This document shows, piece by piece, positions 34,397-43,310 of a stretch of DNA of 57,329 nucleotides. This stretch comes from Candidatus Heimdallarchaeota archaeon (GTDB taxonomy: Archaea > Asgardarchaeota > Heimdallarchaeia > Heimdallarchaeales > Kariarchaeaceae). The notes beneath the pieces are model-generated. The model worked only from the letters and a program-made list of their open reading frames with translations, made no database searches and had not been told where the DNA came from. Each line of letters starts with the position of its first letter. Position 1 is the first letter of the stretch. The stretch spans positions 1 to 57,329 of the forward strand of contig WAMJ01000078.1 in the NCBI GenBank assembly GCA_015522385.1. The letters are read 5' to 3'. The translations under genes and the position numbers were made by a program.

Positions 34397-34735
34397 ATGA
34401 GACAGCTTGGGATAAAGATACCAGAAAATGACATGGAGTTCCTCGACTGGTACTCGAAGAAGTATGCTACACCAAAATCGGTTGTTTACAGGGAGATCAC
34501 CATGGGTGCCTTCACCAAGTGGAAACGTATGTTTCTCCTCAACCTGTATCTTGACGGGGAGATTGGGTTCAAGGAATTCTGCACCTTGGCCGATGTCACC
34601 ATGCTCCAAGCCATGGCAATGATCGAGGAAGCAGAGCGAGAACCTGTTGTTCCCGAGAGTCTGGATGAGTATACTACCAACTTGTTGGTGAACAATCTAG
34701 ATGACAAGACCTCGCTGCTTAAGCACACACGGTGA
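34397..34735 (+). CDS. Antitoxin-like DNA-binding protein (ribbon-helix-helix/UPF0175-like)
   Basis: A 112-residue protein divergent from the PIN-like gene. The N-terminus (about residues 3-40: LGIKIPENDMEFLDWYSKKYATPKSVVYREITMGA) fits a ribbon-helix-helix pattern. The middle (about 45-75: LLNLYLDGEIGFKEFCTLADVTMLQAM) resembles the L-Y-x-x-G-x-I-x-x-x-x-A-x-x-x-x-x-x UPF0175-type segment that follows it in many archaeal antitoxins. An acidic C-terminus (about 75-112) would contact the toxin. The gene sits inside the duplicated and scrambled region, as expected for a mobile TA module. A regulator without a toxin partner is the alternative. Confidence 0.6.
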   Translation: MRQLGIKIPENDMEFLDWYSKKYATPKSVVYREITMGAFTKWKRMFLLNLYLDGEIGFKEFCTLADVTMLQAMAMIEEAEREPVVPESLDEYTTNLLVNNLDDKTSLLKHTR

Positions 34736-34831
34736 TCCCTTCTGCCACAATGATGTGACCGCTGATTACTACCGAGTTCGAGAAGATGTTGGCTGTATCA
34801 GCCCATATTTGTACTCGCATCCCTGTTCGTT

Positions 34832-35402
34832 GGGTTGGACATCTACAAGAGAAGATCCAACTGGTTCTTGGCTGACTGAATTCCCCTTGATCAGTATTCT
34901 AGGACCGAAGTCTTCAATTCTCACCATTCTGGAGTGGTGGGTAAAACTTCACGGTGAGCAACCGCTTGTGTGCCAGGGATGTATGTGGATATGAACGTAT
35001 AGAGTACATATTGGGGAACCGATGCAGTTCATATCTTGGGAGGAGCCCCCTGATTCTGCCTGAATTCAATCCTCCTCATTCAATTTTTTCCAGAGCTCTT
35101 CAAATTCTGCTATTCGTTTTTCCCCCTTGCCTTCCAGAACCACCACTACCCTTGGTGTGTCGAAGACAAATTCTTTTCCGATTGACACCAGTCCATGTCT
35201 CCTGAGCACTTTCAAATGGGAGTCCAGTGTACCCCATGGAATATCGAGGAACGATCGCAAATCCGTAGCTGGAATCTTCAATTGTGTCCTCAGTATTAAC
35301 ATAATTGCCAGTCTTGTCGGATGCAGCAGCTCCTTGAAATTGAGCAGTTTCTTGGGGTAGTTCTTGTCCATGGACTTCACTCGTTCTTTCTAAGTATTCT
35401 AG
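34832..35402. repeat. 570-bp duplicated segment, copy B
   Basis: Second copy of the segment at 32753-33322. Here the first 48 bases are an orphan permease end, with no permease attached, and the winged-helix gene is intact. Each copy is therefore whole at one end and broken at the other. That is what a tandem duplication followed by decay of the redundant halves, or insertion between them, would leave. Confidence 0.9.
35066..35380 (-). CDS. Winged-helix transcription regulator (HTH_34/ArsR-like)
   Basis: A 104-residue protein, starting with GTG at 35380 (overlapping the upstream stop as GTGA) or ATG at 35371. The sequence LHPTRLAIMLILRTQLKIPATDLRSFLDIPWGTLDSHLKVLRRHGLVSIGKEF is a winged helix-turn-helix typical of HTH_34 proteins. 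The recognition helix is around T-L-D-S-H-L-K-V-L, followed by the wing V-S-I-G-K-E-F-V-F-D-T-P-R. An acidic helix (about 85-104) ends the protein. It is the second gene of a pair with a membrane protein and probably controls it. A near-identical, stop-containing copy lies at 32986. Confidence 0.8.
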   Translation of the reverse strand: MKSMDKNYPKKLLNFKELLHPTRLAIMLILRTQLKIPATDLRSFLDIPWGTLDSHLKVLRRHGLVSIGKEFVFDTPRVVVVLEGKGEKRIAEFEELWKKLNEED

Positions 35403-35994
35403 GTAGGTCGATTTTATAGACTTTAAATCCAACTGAATAGTATGCCATGAATAACCCGAATCCGAAGATGATCATCTCGTAAGGATAGGGGACAGGAATC
35501 AGCAGGACGGCGACCAGAAGTCCGACAGCTCCTACAAACAGATCTGATTTCATTCTGTTAATCAGGAACGTCCCGATCTGTCCGACCGCGATCATCACGC
35601 TTACTCCGAATATTGCGGACACTTCAGTCCAATTTTGGGATGTTGCGATCCAGTCGAAGAAGAAGGCGAGGGCATATGCAATCACCCATGTTATTCCATA
35701 CCCTTTAGAACCTTTGAATCCAGTCACATTAGCCATTTCAGTCGGGCTCAGGTTGAACCCGAAGAGTATTCCGAACGCGGGTAACAGTATCCAGAGGAGA
35801 CCAAGGGCTGCGCCGGTATACCCCGTGTCAATCGCCAGTGCTTCGCCGAAGATTATAATGAGATAGCTGATCCATGAGCCAATTCCCCCAACAAACGCCC
35901 AGATTATGTAGCCGTATGCATACATCTTGGTGAAGACGTACTTGTCGTAGAGCTCTGCGTTTTCAAATGCATTCTTTAGTTCTTGCATATTCAT
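35377..35994 (-). CDS. Multi-spanning membrane protein paired with the winged-helix regulator
   Basis: A 205-residue protein from the ATG at 35994 (MNMQELKN); an ATG at 35988 is equally possible. The region upstream to 36105 is open, but a TATA-like gattaataaac (36010-36020) lies within it, favouring the short form. There are about five to six hydrophobic helices (about 25-60, 65-90, 105-125, 130-150, 155-190). The stop overlaps the next gene by 4 bp (GTGA). Membrane protein plus HTH_34 regulator pairs occur in archaea and bacteria; their function is generally unknown. Confidence 0.7.
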   Translation of the reverse strand: MNMQELKNAFENAELYDKYVFTKMYAYGYIIWAFVGGIGSWISYLIIIFGEALAIDTGYTGAALGLLWILLPAFGILFGFNLSPTEMANVTGFKGSKGYGITWVIAYALAFFFDWIATSQNWTEVSAIFGVSVMIAVGQIGTFLINRMKSDLFVGAVGLLVAVLLIPVPYPYEMIIFGFGLFMAYYSVGFKVYKIDLPRILRKNE

Positions 35995-36170
35995 ATAGGG
36001 TGCTCGATGGTTTATTAATCTCAAGAGTCTCGGAATTTCAGAGAGAGTATATACCGTAAAGGTAGAACCTCTGGTGTCAGATGTGAGATCGCGACGTCCG
36101 ATCATTGATAGAATGCTCAGTTACCCTCATAGATCCCTGCTGAAAATCCGTAATAGTCTGAAAGCCCAGT

Positions 36171-36205
36171 AGTTTTAAATACGTAGTAGGCTACTAGTAC
36201 TTAGG
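36171..36205 (+). promoter_or_regulatory. TATA box with downstream inverted repeat before the coiled-coil nuclease
   Basis: The TATA-like agttttaaatacg (36171-36183) is followed by an inverted repeat TAGTAG-G-CTACTA (36184-36196) between it and the ATG at 36206. It is a plausible operator overlapping the transcription start. Confidence 0.4.
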
Positions 36206-36976
36206 ATGGCCGAACTTGAGTCCCGAGTCAATTCACTGGAGCAGGTGTCAAGGGACCTTGCGTTCTCACTGATGAGGATGGAGCAAAGCCTTGAAAAGAG
36301 TATCTCGGAAATGAAGGAGAACACAGCGAAGCTCGGTGCGAAGATCGACAAGCAGATCCAGGAGATGCGTGAAGAGTCCAAGAGGGCCGAAGAGAGAGTG
36401 AACAAAGAGATCGGTGCAATTAACAAGCAGATCCAGGAGATGCATGAAGAGTCCAAGAGGGCCGAAGAGAGAGTGAACAAGCAGATCGGTGCAATTAACA
36501 AGCAGATCAAGGAGGTGAACAGGCAATGGGGTAACCTCGCCAACAGGCTGGGAACTATTGTCGAGGATCTCGTATTCCCTAGCTTCCACATCGTCGTCGA
36601 GGAAACATTCGGGCTCAAGAATCCTGACGACATCATGATCGGGCGGAAGAAGTATCTCAAGAAAAGACGGATGAGGAAGGAGTTCGACCTGATCGCTGTC
36701 TACCATGATGACAAGACCGTCTTCCTCAATGAGACCAAGTCCGTGACCACTGATGTCTACATCGACAGATTCGTGGAGTTCGTCAGCAGCGGAGAGTTCT
36801 TCACATTTTTCCCCGAGTTCAAGGAGATGAAGCTCGTGCCAGTGTTCTCCTCACTCGCTCTCTCGGATGAGCACGTCGAAATGCTGACGGAGAGCGACAT
36901 CCTAGCCATGCACATTGAGGGCAGCATTCTGGAGTTCAAGAACTCAAAAGAGGTCAGGGGTACGTACGGGCTGTGA
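36206..36976 (+). CDS. Coiled-coil PD-(D/E)XK nuclease-like protein (DUF3782-like)
   Basis: A 256-residue protein. Residues about 1-110 form a coiled coil with two consecutive 25-residue repeats (about 49-98). Residues about 115-256 hold a PD-(D/E)XK-like core: KEFDLIAVYHDDKTVFLNETKS (about 159-180), with D and E-x-K in the nuclease positions. A V-E-D-L-V-F-P helix precedes it. Such coiled-coil plus nuclease-fold proteins are abundant in some archaea and are often annotated DUF3782; their role is unknown. The two repeats differ by few bases, so the tandem duplication is recent and the copy number may vary. Confidence 0.7.
   Translation: MAELESRVNSLEQVSRDLAFSLMRMEQSLEKSISEMKENTAKLGAKIDKQIQEMREESKRAEERVNKEIGAINKQIQEMHEESKRAEERVNKQIGAINKQIKEVNRQWGNLANRLGTIVEDLVFPSFHIVVEETFGLKNPDDIMIGRKKYLKKRRMRKEFDLIAVYHDDKTVFLNETKSVTTDVYIDRFVEFVSSGEFFTFFPEFKEMKLVPVFSSLALSDEHVEMLTESDILAMHIEGSILEFKNSKEVRGTYGL
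36350..36499. repeat. Two tandem 75-bp repeats in the coiled coil
   Basis: Two nearly identical 75-bp units (25 codons each, for example K-Q-I-Q-E-M-R/H-E-E-S-K-R-A-E-E-R-V-N-K) that keep the heptad phase only approximately, since 25 is not a multiple of 7. The start of a third unit, K-Q-I-K-E-V-N, follows. Confidence 0.9.
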
Positions 36977-37081
36977 AGAACTATAATACTAAACTATTCT
37001 GCAAATTGGTACAGACTTCACCGAAACCAGATTGTCCCCCAAGATCTCTCAGTAACGATTCTGTGTACCAATGTCGAAGAA

Positions 37082-38002
37082 CTACCCCAATCTTTCCATA
37101 AGCTCACGTATCATCCCAAGTGTTTCAGGATCTTCGGTCTCTGACATGAGAGTTCGGAGCACTTCTCTTGCTCCCAACTCCTTCACTACGTCCTTCACCC
37201 CTACTGCCTTCACTACGTCCTTCACCCCTACTGCCTTCACTACGTCCTTCACCCCTACTGCCTCCACAACCTCTTCCAGTCCTACCTCATCGATGACAGA
37301 CTTGATTCCAAGCTCGTCAATGGCCTTTTTGATATTCTCTAGGACTATAGACATGGGGACACCTCTTCTCATCGCCACCCTGTGGTAGCTCTCGAAGTCT
37401 AGTTTGACAGTGTAACTAATAAATTTTTCCTCGTTCGGCTTCCTGTCCTTGGAAGACATCTGCTCCTCAATCAACTGGTCGATTAGTGTGTCCATCACCC
37501 TCTTGCTACTGGAGAAGACCAGAAGACCGTAATTCTCGGGGATGACGGGTAACTTATTGATCACGATCACGAGGATCTCCTGATTACTGAGCTCCACGGA
37601 ATAGACCCCCTCCTCGTACCTCCTTGAGTTCACCCTCGTGAGCAGGGAGCGGGGATGACGGGTGCTGATCACCACACAGGCGGTTCTCCTCTTCTCTTCA
37701 ACGTCGTTCTCGATCAGGAAGAGCTCCCTGTAGGCAATGAGCTTACGGAGAGAAGTGAGCTTCAGGGGATCGGTCGGCCCCTTGAACTCGATGACGAGTC
37801 TACGAGATCCAGAGATCTTGCTAGCTATCCTGATCGGGGAGAGGTGGGTGAGGGCAGCAGAACTCGGAACCTCCAAGACAGCGTCGATCTCAAGTGGGAG
37901 TGTGCCGACCTTGATGGACTTGAGGATCCTCATTCCCTCGTCCATGGCTATCTCCGAGAATATCTCCTTGAAGTCAGGATCATAGGTCACTATGTAAATC
38001 AC
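37082..38002 (-). CDS. PD-(D/E)XK nuclease-like protein with 9-residue C-terminal repeats (Rpn/DUF4351-like)
   Basis: A 306-residue protein starting at the ATG at 38002. The N-terminal domain (about 1-120) has LEIDAVLEV (about 36-44) and RLVIEFKGPTDPL (about 68-80), the E-I-D ... E-F-K pattern of the PD-(D/E)XK fold. The C-terminal part (about 225-306) contains repeats of the type G-V-K-D-V-V-K-A-V, three of them identical over 9 residues, flanked by less perfect copies (ELGIKSVIDE, EVGLEEVVEA, ELGAREVLRT). Rpn-type nucleases with variable C-terminal repeats look like this. A domestic enzyme of unknown target is likely. Confidence 0.65.
   Translation of the reverse strand: MIYIVTYDPDFKEIFSEIAMDEGMRILKSIKVGTLPLEIDAVLEVPSSAALTHLSPIRIASKISGSRRLVIEFKGPTDPLKLTSLRKLIAYRELFLIENDVEEKRRTACVVISTRHPRSLLTRVNSRRYEEGVYSVELSNQEILVIVINKLPVIPENYGLLVFSSSKRVMDTLIDQLIEEQMSSKDRKPNEEKFISYTVKLDFESYHRVAMRRGVPMSIVLENIKKAIDELGIKSVIDEVGLEEVVEAVGVKDVVKAVGVKDVVKAVGVKDVVKELGAREVLRTLMSETEDPETLGMIRELMERLG
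37181..37261. repeat. Three perfect 27-bp tandem repeats
   Basis: The unit cttcactacgtccttcaccc + ctactgc occurs three times head to tail (37181-37207, 37208-37234, 37235-37261), inside the nuclease-like gene, with degenerate units on both sides. Each is exactly nine codons, so copy-number change keeps the frame. Confidence 0.95.
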
Positions 38003-38077
38003 ACCACTGTTGAATATAAATGCACGTCATCAAATGGGTGCGGAGAAGGTGCAAAATAACTCAAAAAGCCAACTGGA

Positions 38078-38668
38078 TTACCTTTTGTAGATTTTTGAAA
38101 GAGTAGGACAACAAGCACGTATATAGCTTCTCCGTAATTTTCCTATAACCAGCAAGGCGATCAGTATATGTCCTATTGGGAGTGGAGAGAGTTCTGAGGT
38201 GCTAGACGTTATCTCAGCTTTGAAGCTCACATCCACAGATATGCTCGCGGCGAATCCGTCTAGATAAAAGACTACGAGCTTCATTTCATAATGGGTCGCG
38301 TTGACGTATGAAGAGCCGTTGAAGACAAGGACATCAAAGAGGTCTGTGTTGGAGATAACAGAGTTATGCCCGATCTTTTCACGGAATGCCTCTGCAGTGG
38401 TGACGTTGTAGTCAGGCTCAGTGATACCTATATTGAATCCAGAGAGATTAGCGGATACCTTAGCGTAAGCTATTCTCACATTGAAACCCAGTCCTACGTT
38501 AGACTCGTTGACCGGGTAGTCCCTACTGATGAACAAAGGGGTCTCCTGTACACCCTCTTTTGTGAATTCGAATGTCTTTGAGAGGTAGAGCTGACCGTCA
38601 CGAGGGTTGGAGATAGCTGGGATTACGAGCGAGAAGCAAAGCAGGACTGCGAGAAGTGATCTCTTCAT
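38078..38668 (-). CDS. Secreted protein with signal peptide and late hydrophobic segment
   Basis: A 196-residue protein from the ATG at 38668 (MKRSLLAV). Signal peptide about 1-20. The mature part is beta-rich with several N-x-S/T sequons (N-E-S, N-L-S, N-V-T, N-G-S, N-A-T), so an exported and probably glycosylated protein. A hydrophobic segment LPIGHILIALLVIG (about 163-176), followed by basic K-L-R-R, could anchor it in the membrane. Family unknown. Confidence 0.6.
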   Translation of the reverse strand: MKRSLLAVLLCFSLVIPAISNPRDGQLYLSKTFEFTKEGVQETPLFISRDYPVNESNVGLGFNVRIAYAKVSANLSGFNIGITEPDYNVTTAEAFREKIGHNSVISNTDLFDVLVFNGSSYVNATHYEMKLVVFYLDGFAASISVDVSFKAEITSSTSELSPLPIGHILIALLVIGKLRRSYIRACCPTLSKIYKR

Positions 38669-38961
38669 GGTATGCCGACTATGCTGTGCGACCAATAAGT
38701 TTTTCCCTCTTTGCCAATTTGTGCTGTAACCCGCATATCTCTATGGTATTACCCACACTGATTTCTTATGAAGAAGGTCAATGCTAATCATGTGAGATAC
38801 TAGTTCGATATTCTACTATTAACAAGTACTGTTTTCAATATAGCTACTATTAGACATCAGAATTGTGTAGAACAGTATTTCTCCTTTAGTTGTCCATTCA
38901 TCTTACGTAAGTTTCTCTGAAAGTTTAATTGGAATTGGATTCTAAGGATATAAGCTCATTC

Positions 38962-40779
38962 CTACTTGGAGTACTTACTCTCGTAGCGTCTGATACGCTC
39001 TATTTCTTTTTGTCGCCTCATCTTCTTGACCTTATAGGTTAAGATAGCTATCCCTCCGATTATAAGGAGAATTGTACCGTACTTCTGGATTTGTTTCAGA
39101 TCAGAGCTCCTTACCGGGAAACCGAAAGGAAAGTCATAACTTCCGACCAAGCACCCTACCTTCCTGCCATTGAAGGTGTTATTCTCGCAGACAATATTGT
39201 CAGAAATCTCAGCGAGTATCATCATGTCCCCCACCAAGATATTGTTTACAATAGAGATTATAGCCGTAGTGTTGAACCTTCCTGAAACATGGATATCCGT
39301 TTCTGCTCTGATGGAGTTGTTGACGATCTCTAAACTAGAGTTGGTGAGGTAGATCAGGATACCCGTAGAAGAGCCATCTAGGTAATCCGATAAGAGCTCG
39401 ATTTTGTTCCCTTGGATAGTACTGGCATTGTCAGCTATGAAGGTGATACCTGTTAGATTCGGGTTCCGAGACCCTGTTGCTGATATGTTATTTTCGATGA
39501 TTCTACTCTCTCCAGAGGCTATAAATCCGATGAATTCATTGCTTTTTATGTCGGAGATCGTATTACGAATGATTGAGGACTGGACGGTAGAGCCTAATCT
39601 GCTTATCTCTATTCCTATGAACAACCCCACTAATACCGAGGTGATGCTGTTATTCGATATTTCTGCCACAGTACTATTGAGGTCTGTGTTGAGCACGAAG
39701 AAGCTCAGTCTGCCAGTGAGTACCACCCTTTGGTCTTCGTAGGTGTTAATATTCAGGTCGACATCCGAGAGACTGTTGTTCGTTACTGAGACAAGACTCT
39801 TGGCAGAGACGTCTAAGAAGTGGAATATCCTGAAGATCGTGATAGAAGGGTAAGTTGATTTCGCTGCTCTGATGTTTTGTACCGTGTTGTTCGTTATAGT
39901 CACATCCATAAAATCGCGATCTCTCCCGACTGAGAAGAGAGTCCCCGATCCGAGCAATAGATTCCTGATGACATTGTGCTCAATAACAGATACAGCCACT
40001 GATGATTCAACGAGATACAGACTACCACCAACTTTGATGCGTTCAAAGGTATTCTGGGAAAATTCAAATCGCTCACCCCTGACGGATATTAGTATACTCG
40101 AAAATTTCAGATCGATATTTCCATCACCTATATCCCTGAATACATTGTCCCTGAAGGATGAGGAGTTAGACCAGACGAGGAAGAGATTATAACCTAGGAA
40201 TGCTGTATCACTGTCTACTTCTGTGATGCTTGAAAGGGTATTCTGTTTAACCACTAGCTCTGACCCTTTGAGAATTTCGAACAAAGGTCCAAATGGAACT
40301 GAACTCATATCCCTTACTGTGTTATTGAGCAACATGATCTGCTCGACACTGGATGTCCTGAGCAATCTATTTGTGGAGTCCCCCGTACTCCATTCCACCT
40401 GTGAAAATAGCGAGTTCCTCATATCCAACTCGAAGACTGAACTGAAACTGAGCACCGATCCTAAATAGACACCGCTGAAAGAGAGTCCGTCAAGCAATAC
40501 TCTACCTGTGGTGTTGATCGTTAACGCTACCCCAGTAAAATCGAGTGCCTCCAGCACAACAGAGCTTGCATTCATAAGCACCAACCTCTGCCCTCGTATG
40601 GTGTCGAGTATTGAGGAGATATTGGAGGAGGTGACGGTCTGTCCTCCTGCATCGATAACGTACTCTGATACTGAAGTAGTGTGGCCCATTCCAATTTCAT
40701 CCGAGTAGTTAGTATCACTTCCACTCAGTGGTTGTGATAACAGAAGTAAGGGGATAAGTAAGTGGAAGAGGTTTTTCAC
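38962..40779 (-). CDS. Surface-anchored parallel beta-helix protein
   Basis: A 605-residue protein starting with GTG at 40779. Residues 1-20 are a signal peptide. The body consists of short repeating strands with Asn ladders (NNTV, NNSL, NNSI, ENNIS), typical of right-handed parallel beta-helix (PbH1) proteins, and has about 25 N-x-S/T sequons. The C-terminus has one hydrophobic helix (about 573-590, YGTILLIIGGIAILTYKV) followed by basic residues (KKMRRQKEIERIRR). It is an archaeal-type surface protein: the beta-helix faces out and a single helix holds it. PbH1 domains often bind or cut polysaccharides, but no catalytic residues can be named. It is divergent from a second surface protein. Confidence 0.75.
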   Translation of the reverse strand: MKNLFHLLIPLLLLSQPLSGSDTNYSDEIGMGHTTSVSEYVIDAGGQTVTSSNISSILDTIRGQRLVLMNASSVVLEALDFTGVALTINTTGRVLLDGLSFSGVYLGSVLSFSSVFELDMRNSLFSQVEWSTGDSTNRLLRTSSVEQIMLLNNTVRDMSSVPFGPLFEILKGSELVVKQNTLSSITEVDSDTAFLGYNLFLVWSNSSSFRDNVFRDIGDGNIDLKFSSILISVRGERFEFSQNTFERIKVGGSLYLVESSVAVSVIEHNVIRNLLLGSGTLFSVGRDRDFMDVTITNNTVQNIRAAKSTYPSITIFRIFHFLDVSAKSLVSVTNNSLSDVDLNINTYEDQRVVLTGRLSFFVLNTDLNSTVAEISNNSITSVLVGLFIGIEISRLGSTVQSSIIRNTISDIKSNEFIGFIASGESRIIENNISATGSRNPNLTGITFIADNASTIQGNKIELLSDYLDGSSTGILIYLTNSSLEIVNNSIRAETDIHVSGRFNTTAIISIVNNILVGDMMILAEISDNIVCENNTFNGRKVGCLVGSYDFPFGFPVRSSDLKQIQKYGTILLIIGGIAILTYKVKKMRRQKEIERIRRYESKYSK

Positions 40780-41024
40780 GTGTAAAAATAGAACGAGTAG
40801 TCTAAAAACTTGTCTATTCTATGGTTACGCAGAATAGATCGAAAAAGTTTATTGGAGTATCCATTGTCATTTCCTAGTATGACTATCTAAAGCAAGAAAT
40901 CAAGGTAGGTGTCAATCCTCCTCTCCTTTCAGAATTTCGTATTGCACTAATATAATATAGTGATTTTGTGTTAATATTGAATATATTACATATGTATTAA
41001 ATAATAAATTGAATTGATGTTGTC

Positions 41025-43310
41025 ATGAAAAGTTTTTATCTTTCTGCAATAGGTATGTACGTAATACTTATTGTTATTGCCGCACAGGTCGCTGCATCAC
41101 CTAATTCTGATGGTTCACCGAGAGATCAAGCGACACAATCAGGTCTTGGCCTTTACGCATCAGGGGACTTTGTGACGAAGTGGAATACCAGTAATCCAGG
41201 GATTAGTAATTACAATCAGATCAAGCTCCCCTTGGAAGCAAGTGGTACTTACAATTTCCAAGTTGATTGGGGAGATAGTAGCAGTGATACGATCACATCG
41301 TACAATCAGGCAGAGGTCACACACACCTACATCCAGCCTGGAGTATATACCGTAACGATATCGGGTACGATCAAAGGCTGGAGATTCAACTATATAGGAG
41401 ATGTGCTCAAGCTCACAGAGATATCACAATGGGGGAATTTCAGTTTCGGGAACACGGGATATAGCTTTGCAGGAGCGAAAAATATGGTTCTGACAGCGAC
41501 AGATGCACCCAACCTTTTGGGTGTTACAAATCTTGCAGGGACATTCAAAGACGCTAGTACTCTTGGAAATTTGGGAGATATGTCTTCATGGGATATGTCT
41601 GGAGTGCAAGATACCGGATACATGTTTGATGGTGCTGAGGACTTCAATCTCGACATATCCATGTGGAACATGTCATCCGTAACTGATATGACGAGTATGT
41701 TTTCGGGCGCAAGTGCCTTCAACCAGCCAGTAGGAAGTTGGAACATATCTTCCGTGACTGACATGTCATTCATATTCTATTATGCAAGCTCTTTTAACCA
41801 GTCATTAAACAGTTGGGACACATCTTCCGTCACTACCATGCAGAGCGCTTTCCAAGGTGCGAGTATGTTCAATTCAGATATAAGCGGGTGGGACACCGCC
41901 TCTGTTACAGATATGAGAGAGATGTTCTATTTTGCGACCTCATTCAACCAGCCTATAGGCAATTGGGATGTATCGTCCGTCACTGGTATGCGGAGAATGT
42001 TCTCTTCTGCGATCTCATTCAACCAACCTATAGGCAATTGGGATGTGTCATCTGTATCAAACATCATACATATGTTCTCTTCTGCGACCTCATTCAACCA
42101 GCCTATAGGCGATTGGGATGTATCCGGTATAACCAGCCTGAGTAATATGTTCTGGAATGCAAGTAGTTTTAATCAAGATTTGAGTTCTTGGGACACCTCT
42201 TCAGTAAACACACTATATGAAACTTTCAGCTTTGCAAATTCATTTAATGGAAACATCAGTGGCTGGGACACTACCTTAGTAACCTCCATGTACAGAACCT
42301 TTACGAACACCAGTAACTTTGACCAAGATTTGAGTTCTTGGAATGTGTCCTCGGTTCAGGTGATGGACTATATGTTTGATAATGTCGAGCTCTCAACCAA
42401 GAATTACAATGCCCTTCTTAATTCATGGTCAAAGCAACCTTTACAGAGTGACGTGAAGTTTTCTGCTGGGAAGTCTATATATTCCGCTCGTGCCGCTGCA
42501 GCTAGGCAGAAAATCATCGACACGTACAACTGGACAATCACAGATGGGGGATTCATTCTCGAAACCCCGGACTCACCCTCAAACCTCACAATGACTCAAC
42601 AGGGTTACTCCATCAATCTGTACTGGGAAGCACCCTCCTATGACGGAGGCTCAGCAATCACACAGTACAAGGTCTATCGTTCTAATATGAGTGGAAGTGG
42701 TTACCAACTGATAGGGAATTCGACGACACTAAACTTCACGGACAGTTCAATAACCCTTGGCCGTACTCTTTACTATGTCGTAACTGCATCTAACAGCATA
42801 GGTGAAGGTACACAGAGCCCAGAGATCGAAATAGTCCTTCCTGCGATAATCCCGGATGCACCATTGAATCCAATTATCTCGTTGGTCAGTGTGAGTGGAG
42901 TGACGCTCATGTGGGAAGAACCACGAGATGGGGGAGCAAGTATCACACAGTACAGGATTTACCGCTCAACCACGAGTGGGGCAGGATACAAATTCATCGG
43001 GAGCACGATTGAGAGGAATTTCACAGATGGGGATATAGTAAGTGGAACTACGTACTACTACGTGATCTCGGCTGTCAATGCAATAGGTGAGAGTGAGATG
43101 TCGATAGAGGTATCTGCCACCACACCAGGAACACCACCCTCAACGACATCACAGTCAACTACTTCATCGCAATCAACCTCCGACACAGATACTGATGCAA
43201 TCCTGAATGATTCACATCTTTTAGTGATAATATCCATAGTGTCCGCTGTCATCATCATCGTCCTATCTATCCTATATTTTCAAGAAAAGAGGAAGAACTC
43301 GAGGAAGTAA
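41025..43310 (+). CDS. Surface protein: PKD, BspA-type repeats, two FN3 domains, membrane anchor
   Basis: A 761-residue protein. Signal peptide (about 1-25), then a PKD-like domain (about 65-115, V-D-W-G-D-S ... Y-I-Q-P-G-V-Y-T-V). Next come about twelve BspA-type (DUF285) units of 23-25 residues (about 165-480), built on F-N-Q-x-I/L-x-x-W-D-V-S-S-V-T-x-M-x-x-M-F. Then two fibronectin type III domains (about 510-605 and 605-705), a Thr/Ser-rich stalk (about 705-730) and a membrane helix (about 733-753) followed by KRKNSRK. The DUF285 repeats are widespread in bacterial and some archaeal surface proteins and usually mediate binding. Tandem units at the DNA level are similar but not identical, so they have been exchanged or amplified. 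A TATA-like tattaaataataaatt lies upstream. Confidence 0.88.
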   Translation: MKSFYLSAIGMYVILIVIAAQVAASPNSDGSPRDQATQSGLGLYASGDFVTKWNTSNPGISNYNQIKLPLEASGTYNFQVDWGDSSSDTITSYNQAEVTHTYIQPGVYTVTISGTIKGWRFNYIGDVLKLTEISQWGNFSFGNTGYSFAGAKNMVLTATDAPNLLGVTNLAGTFKDASTLGNLGDMSSWDMSGVQDTGYMFDGAEDFNLDISMWNMSSVTDMTSMFSGASAFNQPVGSWNISSVTDMSFIFYYASSFNQSLNSWDTSSVTTMQSAFQGASMFNSDISGWDTASVTDMREMFYFATSFNQPIGNWDVSSVTGMRRMFSSAISFNQPIGNWDVSSVSNIIHMFSSATSFNQPIGDWDVSGITSLSNMFWNASSFNQDLSSWDTSSVNTLYETFSFANSFNGNISGWDTTLVTSMYRTFTNTSNFDQDLSSWNVSSVQVMDYMFDNVELSTKNYNALLNSWSKQPLQSDVKFSAGKSIYSARAAAARQKIIDTYNWTITDGGFILETPDSPSNLTMTQQGYSINLYWEAPSYDGGSAITQYKVYRSNMSGSGYQLIGNSTTLNFTDSSITLGRTLYYVVTASNSIGEGTQSPEIEIVLPAIIPDAPLNPIISLVSVSGVTLMWEEPRDGGASITQYRIYRSTTSGAGYKFIGSTIERNFTDGDIVSGTTYYYVISAVNAIGESEMSIEVSATTPGTPPSTTSQSTTSSQSTSDTDTDAILNDSHLLVIISIVSAVIIIVLSILYFQEKRKNSRK

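Noticed and set aside
34343..34609. Long N-terminal extension of the PIN-like protein (start at 34609)
   Set aside because: It would read through the shared promoter and the antitoxin gene on the other strand. The domain begins exactly at the ATG at 34342.
32753..35402. Insertion sequence bounded by the 570-bp repeats
   Set aside because: No transposase or resolvase frame and no clear terminal inverted repeats; the repeats contain ordinary gene pieces, so a tandem duplication with decay fits better.
37181..37261. CRISPR or mobile-element ends at the 27-bp repeats
   Set aside because: The repeats are perfectly in frame within a gene and have no spacers; they are coding tandem repeats.
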